A stretch of 64,000 nt of DNA from Tubulanus polymorphus (taxonomy: Eukaryota; Nemertea; Palaeonemertea; Tubulaniformes; Tubulanidae), in NCBI RefSeq assembly GCF_964204645.1, contig NC_134029.1:21408450-21472449 (forward strand), given 5' to 3'. Positions 1 through 10,600 of this stretch are shown here, in pieces. The notes beneath the pieces are model-generated. The model ran no database searches. It was not told the DNA's origin and saw nothing but the letters and a program-made list of their open reading frames with translations. Numbering within the stretch: the first letter of the stretch is position 1; each line of letters begins with the position of its first letter. The translations under genes were made by a program, and so were the position numbers.

Positions 1-994
1 GTTATCAAGATCTTTGATTAGTGACTTGGGGGAAAATGTTCGCGAGCGATCTATGAATTTTCGTATTTCATTCCATGACTTTTACCCCGGAGTTACCGAT
101 TTAAATTTGAATTTAATTTTCAACGACGGGCGCGCTCCTACGGATCATCTCCCGCCGTGTCTTAGTTCTGTCGAGGAAGCTAGATGGCAGCACGTTCTGG
201 AGCCGGGAACCTCCAAGCCTTGGGTTCGAATCCTGAATATAATATCATGCTTAATTCCTTGAAACTTCACGAGAACAAGATCAGTTGTTGGATAAACTGT
301 TAAAACATTTTATTTATTGCTCAAATATTAGCTGTTTGCATTGGCACATGCCTCAAAATATCATCTAAACCCAATTTGGTTAAGCGAAGGTTTTTACATC
401 AAGTCTTGGCCAAAAACCAATAGCGCAAGACATTTCACACAATAACGTCACAATTTCAGCAGCATAATTAGGTAATTAATGCATATCAACGATCACTCGT
501 TAATTTAGACAAGATTCAGAAACATATATAGTAAACATACACAATAACAAGGTCTTAACATTTCATATATAATATAAGCCAGCAACCCCATTCCTAAAAC
601 GTGTATACAAGTGTCAATATAATGCATAAATCACTGCGTTAGTAAAGGCCTTTTTTTCAACTATAAATACCCCGGTATAATAATGATTTATGAAGTTAAA
701 CAATTACCGTTTATACCACCGTGATAAGATATTGATTCTACTACAGGAAACATTATTTAACTCTAACCCACAACAAAACATACATTTGTTTCATCACATA
801 ATATATACTACCTACAAATATAACTCAGAATATGGACAAAATATGTTTTTTCCTTAAATTGAGATGCATGATTTAAGTAAAATACAGCCAGCCCCAAAAC
901 ATTTGACTCACCAATGAGGTATTGTACCGTAAGTGAAAAGAAGCGTATAATGACTCCAGTTTTACGGGAACTCAGATTTGTGGACCCGAGCAGC
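1..994. other. 3' flank of the zinc-finger gene, no gene seen
   Basis: AT-rich sequence downstream of the zinc-finger stop codon. An open frame at 14-262 has no homology that I recognise and no clear splice signals. Around 207-230 there is an isolated GGTTCGAATCC-type B-box, which may be a worn tRNA-derived SINE end. Otherwise I see nothing. Confidence 0.4.
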
Positions 995-995
995 A

Positions 996-1122
996 CTACT
1001 GATGCTGTTGCTGTAAATGATGCGAAGAATGATGCTGTTGCTGCAAATGATGATGATGAGTAAGATGATGAGGGTGATGTTGTAAATATCGAGATTGTTC
1101 CACTAACAGTTGCTCAGGTGTT

Positions 1123-1155
<33 letters not shown>

Positions 1156-4100
1156 TGTTGATGATGCTGTGAAGCGTTCAGAGTTGATGCGTATGAAGTA
1201 ATCGGAGATGTTAACGTGCCCGTATTAGACTGCTGAGTCGTACCCGACTGATGGGGCTGCTGTAACATCCTCTGCTGCTGCTGCTGCTGCTGCTGCGGAT
1301 GAGAGCCAATGAGATGCTGCTGCTGCTGCTGCTGCTGCTGCACGATATTCGTGTTCTGGCGAGCCGGAGCGCTGTATAACGAGGAATTGTGTCCATACAT
1401 AGACGTAGTGAGCGCTAGCATTTCTGTGAGCATCGGTTGCGGAATGTATTTCTGCTGCTGCTGCTGCTGTGTGTCGGATTGCGGAGTCGATTGCGCTCCG
1501 GTGGTTGTCGTGAATTGCGGATGAGTCATACACTGAATCGTTCGTTCGTAATTCGACTGCGGTAGTGGGGTACGCTGGTACACGATATCCGATATGACCT
1601 GCTCCATACCGACGGCCGCCAGATTCGTCAAATGCGACAAATCCGCCTGGTTACCGACGGCGATCTGCGGCGTCGATTCGCGATGCAACGGCGTCTGCGA
1701 CGAAGCGCGCTCCGATTCCGCCGCCGATTCGAGTTGATCCGTGAATCCGCCGCTGAGAGCGATGCTACGCGCGACGATATCCATACACGGCGCCTGCGGC
1801 AGCAATAACTGATTGCTGACCTTCGCGATCTCGCGCGAAATCGCGTCGCTAACGTCGCGTTCCGTTTCCTCCTCCGTTCGCTCGTTCCGCTCCTCATCGA
1901 TGACCTTGACCTTACGCGCGGGCGGCATGTTCTGATCGGTGCCGTGAACGGACTTCATGTGGCGGCGTAGATTGTACTGACGATTGAAGCTGCTGCCGCA
2001 CCAGCACAGGTGCGGTTTCAGCTGGCTGTGACATGTTTGATGGCGGCTGAGCGCGTTGGGTGTTTTGAACGCTTGCGGACATTTCGGACACTGGAAATTT
2101 CTCGTGTTCGTATGACGGTACAGAATGTGAGTCTCGAGCGTTTTCTTCGTGTGGAACGCCGAGCCGCACAACTCGCAGATGAAATTGCGTTCGGAGAAAT
2201 GTCGCAGGATGTGACGTTTCAGATTGGTGTTTTCGCGACATTTATAATCGCAATGTGGACATTGATGAGGTCGCTCGTCCGTATGAGTCTTCATGTGTCT
2301 TTGCAGAGCATATTTTCTATAAAGGAATAAACAAAACGATATAAATCTTAAGTGGTTTACCCTTACATACTCATCTCCCAGATTTGGCCAAACCCTACCT
2401 GATTAGCCCGATGTACATGGGGCAGATTAGATGTGGCACATTTTTAGCTATTTTAATCAGAAACCACAATTTATCATAGCCAAAGTTATTCCTTTTATAG
2501 CCATCCGAGAAATATTTCTCAGCAAAATATTTCTCTGCAATTTCTCAGGCAACCTGATTGGCACTGCACCTAACCTGCACCAATCGATTTGAATCCTTGA
2601 TGAGGAAGAAGGATGATTGATGCATATTTTCTGTACATTGCACTTCTATCAAGGCAAGGGCCTTTACATTTTTTAACTTTCATTGGTCAGAGTCCAGGTC
2701 CAATAAGTTTTACTGTAGCAGTTATTGAATACGAATTACCTGAAATAAGCTTGTCCACACAGAGCACACAAGTGCGTCCGTTCTTTGCCTCGCTGTCCGG
2801 TTTTGACGAGATGTGAATTTGTCATTTCGTGTTTCTTGTACGCTTTTATTGTCCGGAAAAACATATCACATATTTCGCATTTTACCGGTCGTTCACCTGA
2901 AAATAAAAGACATGAGTACCACTAAAATATGTGTCATTCATTGGATCAATAAGTACATAGGGTTCTTACAGCTCAGGGAATCAAAACTTGACTGATATTA
3001 ATTTCAGTATTTCAGAGTTAATGAGCAAAAGCCACAGAAACGTTTCTCTGATGAAGTTTAGTCAACGCTTCCAACACTGTCAGAATTCTTACTTACTGTC
3101 AGAATTGACTGTAATACCACCAACTGTGAGTTTTGCTCATTAACAATGAATCCAAAATTCTATATATATTTCTCTGGCCCTTGTGACCATAAATTCCCTG
3201 ATTAAACTATAGATATCCTCTGTATCGGCTGTTTTTTCTCAAAGGATTCCTTACGTGCAACTTACTCATCACCAACAAGAACGACAAGACACCAAAAATT
3301 GAAATCCCAGACTTATCAAAAAGGTTTTTGAACTCCCTGACTTCCCTGATCTGTAACAGAAACCTGGACCCAGTTGCTGCGAAGTTGGTAAAAGATAACC
3401 AGTGGATAAATACTATAGAAACAATGAACTATTAATTGTCACTTCGTCAACTATCCACTGGTTTAACCAACTTTTGAGTTAACTAGTCCCAGATGATAGA
3501 GGTAAGTGTTCAATATGTACCTGAGTGAATTTTCAAGTGTTTTTCCAGCAGTTTAGGACGGAAGAATTTCTGATCGCATTCCGTGCATCCATATTTCAGC
3601 TCGTCGGGGTGCGCGTCGTGTACGTGATCACGTAACGCCGATTTACTCGCGAACGCCTCGCCGCAGAACGCGCACAAAGGATCGTGCACGCGTTTATGCT
3701 GCACGTACAGCGCTCGCGTGTCGAACGTTTTGTCGCATTGTTTACACGTGTTTCGCGACGAGCCGCGTTTATGCGACGTCACGTGAGCGTAATACTCCTC
3801 TTTATCGGCGATGAACTCGCCGCAGTGTAGACAAACGAACCGACCCTCGGCGTGTATCTTATAATGCTTGTAAAGCGTCAATTTGCGACTGAAGAATTTC
3901 GGCTGCGAGCAATAAACGCAGAAATACTTCGTCGACTGGACCTGATGTTTTAGACGCACGTGGCGACGTAGTTGACTCGTCATCAAGAATTTCGCCGGGC
4001 ACTCGTCGCACGCATGGTTTTTCGAGTTCGTTTTTTTGCATAGTTCCAGGTGAAATTCGTAGAGCGCCGCGTTCGCGAATTCCGACCGACACAATCGACA

Positions 4101-4928
4101 ACAGACGCCGTCTGCGCCGTGCGACGATAGGTGGCGCTTGAACGTGCGCGCGTGATGGAAGACCTCGTCGCACGCTCGACAACGGTGTTCGACGTATTTA
4201 CGTTTCGTCGTTATCGCGGCGACGCGAACTTTTTTCGCGGAAGCGCTTTTCGAATACGAAGCGATATTTTCGTCGGTTTCGGAAACGATTTGAATTCTTC
4301 GCGATTTTCTCTTCAGTTTCAATTTTATCGGTTGAACGATATCCGGCGGTTCGGAATTTTTGACGTCGCAATTTTCGGATCGAGCATCCGTTCCATTACC
4401 GTGTTCAACCTTATCGGAAGGCGCCGAATTTCCGCCGATATATTTTCTATGTATATTTTTATTAGCACCTTTAAGACTTTTTCTCGTTTTCGGCGGTTCA
4501 GCATCGGAACTCGCCTCATCAGGTGAATCGACGTAATTAATGGCTTTTTTCGACCGCGTAGATCGCGTATTCATCGATTCGGGCGACTTTCGCGATTTTC
4601 GTTTATTTCTTTTAGGTTGATTTTTCACATTTTCTGTATCAGCAGTAGAATTAGTATCATCGATATACAACGGACCCAGCAATAACTCATCAGTGGCAGG
4701 TACAGCGGTTGCCCGTGTTGCAGGTACAGCGGTTGCCTCTGTAGCAGGCACAGCAGACGCCTCTATAATGAATGAATCGGTATCACCCTCAGCATCCTCC
4801 AGCTGTTGTTCATACGTTTCCGAACTCATAAAATCTATGAGGTTCTCGATCAAACTTTTCAAAGCTTCAATCGAATGCCTGCGTTCGTCATCATCCATTT
4901 CCTTGAACATAATTTGCAACTCATCAAT
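996..4928 (-). CDS. C2H2 zinc-finger protein with polyglutamine C-terminus (5' end missing)
   Basis: Three exons can be joined: 4928-3521, 2896-2740 and 2316-996, with correct GT/AG ends and matching phases (first junction completes H-S-G-E-R-P, second Y-F-R-K-Y-A). They give 961 residues. The first exon opens with an acceptor (TTCAG) and no start codon at its edge, so at least one upstream exon is missing. The N-terminal part is acidic and Ser/Lys-rich and unlikely to fold. It is followed by about 14 C2H2 fingers: eight in the first exon (from HRCRAC to YGCTEC), two in the second, four in the third. The last finger has an abnormal C-W-C spacing. After the fingers comes a His/Gln-rich tail with several glutamine runs. 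Likely a nuclear DNA-binding regulator; I do not recognise a specific orthologue. TGERP-like linkers are few, so not all fingers need bind DNA. Confidence 0.85.
1008..1475 (-). repeat. CAG/CAA repeats encoding polyglutamine
   Basis: Several CAG runs lie inside the zinc-finger coding exon: about 1120-1160, 1271-1297, 1316-1343 and 1453-1470, each 6-11 units, read as glutamine on the minus strand with CAA interruptions and His codons. The run near 1120 is the longest. Such tracts are usually length-polymorphic. Confidence 0.85.
3017..3144. mobile_element. MITE-like element with 21-bp terminal inverted repeats
   Basis: The left end GTTAATGAGCAAAAGCCACAG matches the reverse complement of the right end with three mismatches. 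The interior is about 85 bp with no coding capacity. It lies in an intron of the zinc-finger gene. Confidence 0.55.
3363..3492. repeat. Hairpin repeat of the CCAGTT family
   Basis: Begins CCTGGACCCAGTT and ends AGTCCCAG. The arms contain complementary blocks (ACCAGTGGATA with TATCCACTGGT, and GAAGTTGGT with ACCAACTTTT). It belongs to the family seen also near 11.85, 23.17, 40.5, 45.2 and 57.8 kb. Confidence 0.5.
4693..4764 (-). repeat. 24-bp coding tandem repeat (about three units)
   Basis: Inside the first visible zinc-finger exon a 24-bp unit is repeated about three times and encodes the periodic peptide A-V-P-A-T-x-A-T. The units are nearly identical at DNA level, so the expansion is recent. 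Confidence 0.6.
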
Positions 4929-5084
4929 CTGAAAAAATAAATGAATCGTGATTACTAATTAGATAATAATTCAATATCTAATAATATTCTATCATTTAAT
5001 TAATTCTTTTTAGAGGGTTAAGGGGTTGTTTTAAAGCTAGGGTTAGTGCTATATGAAGTAGGCCTACATTCAGTAAAATTCAAC

Positions 5085-5155
5085 GAGCCTCGGTGGTCTA
5101 GTGGAATGACGCTACACTAGCAATATACTGGTCCGGGTTCATTATTGCTCTATTT
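5085..5155 (+). mobile_element. tRNA-derived SINE fragment
   Basis: Contains the A-box-like string TGGTCTAGTGG (about 5094-5104) followed at normal spacing by a degenerate B-box (GGTCCGGGTTC). It resembles the tRNA-Asp/Glu type, but the acceptor stem does not pair, so it is a SINE head and not a working tRNA. Confidence 0.4.
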
Positions 5156-5947
5156 GTTCTATTTTCTTTATCGCTGTTTTCAACTATTTTCTTGAATTTT
5201 CTAATAAGTTGCACACCTCAGTGCGCATGAGCAGTGTAAATTGGCCAATCAGAATGAGTTATCAGCAAAAAAGTGTTAACAGAAATAATGCCGCTTCAGC
5301 GAAATATCATCTGCCTTTTATTTCATCAATAATTTATCAATAAATTTTTCGGAATATTTACACTTGAGCCCAGTACCAAATTCCATTTTTCTAAAAAAAA
5401 TATAGGCCCTACAATATGTTTTTTATATAACTAAAGGTCTAAACCATGCTAGCCCTATCTATTTATCACTGACAAATTGGCTCATATTCTTTAATGCAAA
5501 TAATTTGATTTCCTGGAATTTTTCATGCATGGATGAATAAATGAAGTTTCAAAGTTAAGCGGGGTAGGAACGCTGCTGGCGAGAAGAGGATATCGCTGGG
5601 ATTGATAACCAGGATGAACGACGAACCTTCTGGAAAAAAGACTTCAATTTCGGCTTGAATTTTGTGCCCCAAAATTCAGCCATCGTGGTCAAAACAGGTG
5701 TTAAACTGTAGGGAACTTATTGAAGTGTATTCGTAACATATTTCGTACGCATATCACCGGCCGCTTTTACAATTTTTGGACGTAAATTGACACGACTTCA
5801 TCGTGGATTTTTGCACATCGGGAACCGCTAAACGTATGCAACAACCTTGACTTTTTATGAGCATTCCCTAATTCGCGGACACAGCTTTGGACTCGGATTC
5901 GACCCTTACGGAACTAAACCGGGGTGCCTCCGGTGATCACTGCATCG

Positions 5948-6300
5948 TAGACATAAATCGTTGGTGGTTTAAGATTTTACAATCGGATTGGCTCATACCA
6001 ACGTGGTTTGTGAAACTAAACCAGGCGGGGCAGTTTACAGACCAAGTAAACCTAAAATCCTGTTACAGATGTTCTCACACAAAAAAATCTTGACCAGCAT
6101 CGTTAGACGATAACTTATAGGCATTGATTAGCTCCTAACTGAAAATACGATCCATTCTCCATAGTCAGTAACCTGTCTGTGGTTTAGTTTCACGATCGGA
6201 TATTTTCACAAATCACATATACCGTTGGTGGGTATAAGCCCATCCGATTATAAAAAGCTTACCAGCAACAATTAGGTAACTAACTACATTCTCCATTGAT
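5948..6300. mobile_element. Foldback-type repeat
   Basis: The left part (TCGTTGGTGG, then ATCGGATTGGCTCATACC and GTGGTTTGTGAAA) recurs inverted in the right part (TAATCGGATGGGCTTATACC and TTTGTGAAAATATCC on the reverse strand). The right arm, reverse-complemented, matches a second copy at 50.34-50.48 kb over about 120 bp. Confidence 0.55.
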
Positions 6301-7160
6301 GTTGCTCACTGTAGACCATTTGCTTCGAAAGCTACTTTGCTCCCAAAATTAACAAGCAAATCAACTCCAAATTGCAAATAAATAAGTGAATTTTTATTTC
6401 GCAATCTCAAAAAAGATGTACAAAAATATTTACATATAACACAATCTAACTGGGGTAATTATCAATTAATAATAAACAATGACATGCTTCTGATTAATAT
6501 AAGTTAAAGCAGTTAAAATTATTCTTGCAGTGTTGGGATGACATGTTTCTTAAATCTAAGTGAGTGAGAAATTAAGATTAACATAATAGAAAGCAAATGC
6601 AGTCGTAGTTGTGAAAAGAGGAAAAAGAAAAAAAAGAGCCTGAAAAAACTGGAAAAAAGAAAAACACAGAAAAAAAAGTCTTCGATTAACCATTCTTTAC
6701 ACTCAGAATAAGTACTTGTAAGTTCTCGACAGAAGTTTGTTCAATTTCTTTATAACATCGATATTGGATTTACGTCTCGGGTATACCAGCTACATACCCA
6801 CACAATGGAAGCTAAATTCATATTTCTAAGAACCAAAATACGGCGTCATATTTCTAGGGGGGGCTCCTGAATTTTCGGGAAAACTAATTGTGGCACAAAC
6901 ATACAGTTCATAACGACTAACATATAAAATACATTTCTAACCCTAGAAAGAGGACATTTACGTTGATAAATTTTGTAGAGCGTGTAGCCTTTCGGCCAAC
7001 CCCGGGAAAACTGGTAAATTCAAAACATAAATATCATAACCCGAATACCAAGTACCAAATTACATCCGATACCACTTGAATATATTACACATATCTTTGT
7101 TCTGTTGAAATATAATTGAACTACTTGAATACAATATTAGACTGAAACGGATGAAATTTA

Positions 7161-7510
7161 AGCCACGTTCATTTGGCAGAGGAGTCGATTCAAGTCAGCT
7201 TGGTCTGTCATTTGGCAGAGAACAAGTCGACTTGGTCAACTTTGTCTGTCATTTATATGGCAGAGAACAAGTCGACTTTGTCAACTTGGTCTGTCGTTCA
7301 TTTGGCAGAATGAGCAGACTTGGTCAACTTGGTCTGTCGTTCATTTGGCAGAATGAGGGGACTTGAGTTAACTTGGAGTGTCGTTCATTTGGTAAAGAAC
7401 AAGTCGACTTGGTCAACTTGGTCTCTCACTCATTTGGCAGATGAAGTTGACTGACTCAAATGGCTCTAACGGGAGCAGCAGTTGACTCGGTCAGCCAAAC
7501 GAACGTGGCT
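7161..7510. mobile_element. Foldback element carrying a 43-45-bp minisatellite
   Basis: The ends are inverted copies of AGCCACGTTCRTTTGGC. Between them the string CATTTGGCAGA returns about every 39-45 bp (near 7170, 7209, 7251, 7299, 7342, 7386 and 7430), making seven imperfect units that also contain GTCGACTTGGTCAACTTGG. The repeat unit includes part of the terminal sequence itself. An open frame through the units is a by-product. It lies just downstream of the palmitoyltransferase stop and may be inside its 3' UTR. Confidence 0.65.
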
Positions 7511-7663
7511 ATCGCAATAATAATCGCCAGTATGATACGACACAATCTGATAACACCATTCAACAAACCCTGCTTCCTTTTCTCACAACACAACACAAAC
7601 TTTTCAGGAGAGAATTCACGTCAGTCTATTTCACCAGTACTATAAAAGCTGGACAGCAGCGTA

Positions 7664-10600
7664 TCACAAATGATCATCTTGCGTATTTGCACCTTCGTTC
7701 GCAAATGATAACTTGGCAGGAGCTGAAATGAAAAATAACGGTTGTGAATCGATGAAGAACGAGCGCGAGAAACATTCGTTGGTGGAACCTCATTATAGAA
7801 GAGACCTGATGATAATTCATCAATTATTGCAAACCTAGATTTTCATCCGAAATTTAGATAATTTCTTACAGGGTATAACGAACATATTTTCTGGTGTCCT
7901 GGTTCGTCGTTATGAGGTCCCACTATACTGACTAGTCTGCATGGCCAATTCAATGAATATGATTACATACACCAATTATTACTTGGTATTTGGGAATGGT
8001 TACTAACTAATTCCGCCAAATTTCATTTGGTTGAATTACCAACTTGATTGATCGCAAATAGAGATGGGTCTACTCTATTCATAAACCGTAGCTCAGGAAT
8101 TGTTAAACAATGACTGTGAAGCATAAACATCTTTGAAACAGCCACCATAGATTTCCAGCTTGAGCTTAAGACCAGGCAGTTAAACCCTTACCTGCATCAT
8201 CATCAGCCTCCTCAGCCCAACGCTGTCGTTGAGCCAGGAGGTTATCGGTGTCTATATCTTCATTTCTAGTCGGGTACGTGACGCCATCACCGAGACTAAA
8301 ACATAGAATACGAAGACAAAATAGTTTAAAGACAGAGTAAGACACCGGCTCAATTTGTTCCCAGCTTTTTAGCGACATGTAGAATTGACATACATATCTG
8401 AAACGAGCCGCATACTAAGATATACATAAAACTAAGCAGCTACATTAGACTATACAATCATTGTTACTTCCATTGAAAATACATGTATTTTTGTTGCTAT
8501 ATGCAAGTGGTGGTTCCCCAGTCAACCCCGCAATAATGTTGTATCCCTCAACTCAGCTATCAACCTACGGGCTATAAATAAATACCAAAGCATGGGATTT
8601 CTGCAAAGCACGATATGAATCCCATCATTACTTATTGTTTTTATAGACTAAATTACAAATTTCTCGACAGAAAATGGAAGTAACAATAAGTCTTCTTCAA
8701 GCTATATGACACATGATAATAACTCTATTTCAGCAACTCATAATGCGACAAGAAAATCGATTACTGAAGCTGAAAAACACACGGACAAAAAGCCAACTAC
8801 AATCAAAACATAGTACATGATGACTAACTTTAATTTTGACATTTATAATAGTAGATGCTGATCAACGCATGCAGCTCGACCTGTTATCAACTAAATACTT
8901 ATCGCTTTCAATTTATCGAAAAATGTTTCTCGTAGTATGTAAACACGGGTGATTCGAATCAAATCATACGAAACGCAGAAACCAACACCATTTAATAACG
9001 CAAAGTGAAAGGCGGTGCTGGGAGGGATAATACACAAATCAATAGTCTTATTTACCTCTACACCAAAGATGTGAAAGAACTTATTACCAGAAAAGATCAG
9101 AGACAAAATATGCAAGACACACGTTAAATATGCTTTCATAATTCTAACATAAATGTTTAGTTTTAGTAACGTTTCTTATCATTTGTTAGTTTGTGCTTAA
9201 CAGCTAGTTCTTCCTGCCGGATGTCTTATGAGTTACTGGTTATTGCACTTAAAAACCGTCGCAAATATTCCTACAATTTTTTTGTTTACCGATGACAAAC
9301 TTAAAGTTAGATCACATGTACCTGTTTTGAGTCGGTAAAGTCGATTCCATAGAATTGTAGTTACTGTGCACACCGCGAGTGGAGTACGAGACCCCATCAC
9401 CAACACTGTAACCGAAACAAAACATAAAAGCACCGTTCAAAATATAACCGATAATTCGCAATCCACGTGCTTTCCTAGGTGCCTCTTGAATGTATAAGGA
9501 AGGTTCGAGTAGAATAATTTTTGAGGGGATAAAATGTTTTCGTATCTCAATACAAACCTGCTTGATATAAGTCGATTTTATCGATATATGTAACATCAAA
9601 AATCCAAAACCTATCCTCATTATGTATTTTTGGTTGTCTAAATAAGTAAACCTGTGCACGGGGTAAGATGGGGTCCAAATATCCGGGGTAAGTGGTGCGC
9701 AAATATCAAACACAAATGATACAGTAAACCTCACCTTACTCAGGCAAGGCTTAGTCGGACTTTTGACAAACTCGGACAAAAGCGGAATCGTATTTGTGCG
9801 AGTTAGACGAGGTTTACTGTACGATCCTAATCCACTTTTCATGTTGTCTAATAAATAAGTTGTAACAGATATTCTGAGTTGCAAAACTTCCAAACATGCT
9901 TTTTAGGTGCTACCATAAATTAAACAAACTGTATTTTAAGTAGTATGCGCTTTGCTTGTTTATGAAGTCTGCAGGAATAATCTTAAAAATATTTACGATG
10001 ATGATGATGATGATGATGACGATGATAATAGTGATAATGATGATAAATCACAGACAACAATGCCGCAATACTAACAAGGTCTATATGAGAATGACCCTTT
10101 AAAAGTGAAGGATGAGACTACACCATAAAACCTGCGACAGATTAACATTGAAATGGAGTCCTTGAATGATTGTGAAATTATATGGATTTACGTCAGAAAA
10201 CATGGGAGTCTGTTTATCAATGAATACACCATATCTTTCATCAATTAGAGATCTCAGGTTTTATTTAAAGTAAGCAGTCATCATCCTCAGCAGGGCTTCT
10301 TAATCGTCTAAACATTCTAATCGAAACGTGACGAAAACAAAGTGAGATTTCCATTACAGACATATTACACTTACGATGTGGCGATTGGCAGAAACCAAAT
10401 TTTCTTGTTGTCTCCGAATATTTCTTGGAAATTGGCCCCTTTCCCTAAGTTGAAACCATTCTTATCGGGTCCCGTGCGGAACATAGGAGCCCTAAATGAT
10501 TCTGCAATAAACAACAGCAGGAATGTTATACAATGGCAGCCAATTTTCATACCATTCTTAGAAATGTTCTGAAAGAATAAACTTTATATAAAGCCCAACG

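Larger units (their letters stand above)
4929..7160. other. Intergenic region between zinc-finger and palmitoyltransferase genes
   Basis: No convincing coding exon. The missing 5' exon of the zinc-finger gene may be here but I could not place it. The region holds a tRNA-like SINE start near 5085, a foldback repeat at 5948-6300, and possible poly(A) signals for the minus-strand palmitoyltransferase gene (TTTATT near 6397, AATAAA on the minus strand). Confidence 0.4.

Noticed and set aside
1309-1524. Open frames through the CAG runs in other frames (poly-Cys, poly-Ala, poly-Ser)
   Set aside because: They are shadows of the glutamine-coding frame, which alone continues the zinc-finger exon with correct splicing.
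7151-7366. 71-codon open frame through the minisatellite
   Set aside because: Produced by the repeat periodicity; no start context, splice sites or domain.
9312-9893. 193-codon minus-strand frame
   Set aside because: Only 9405-9322 is real exon (palmitoyltransferase 10a). The rest runs through intron and a pogo-like element.
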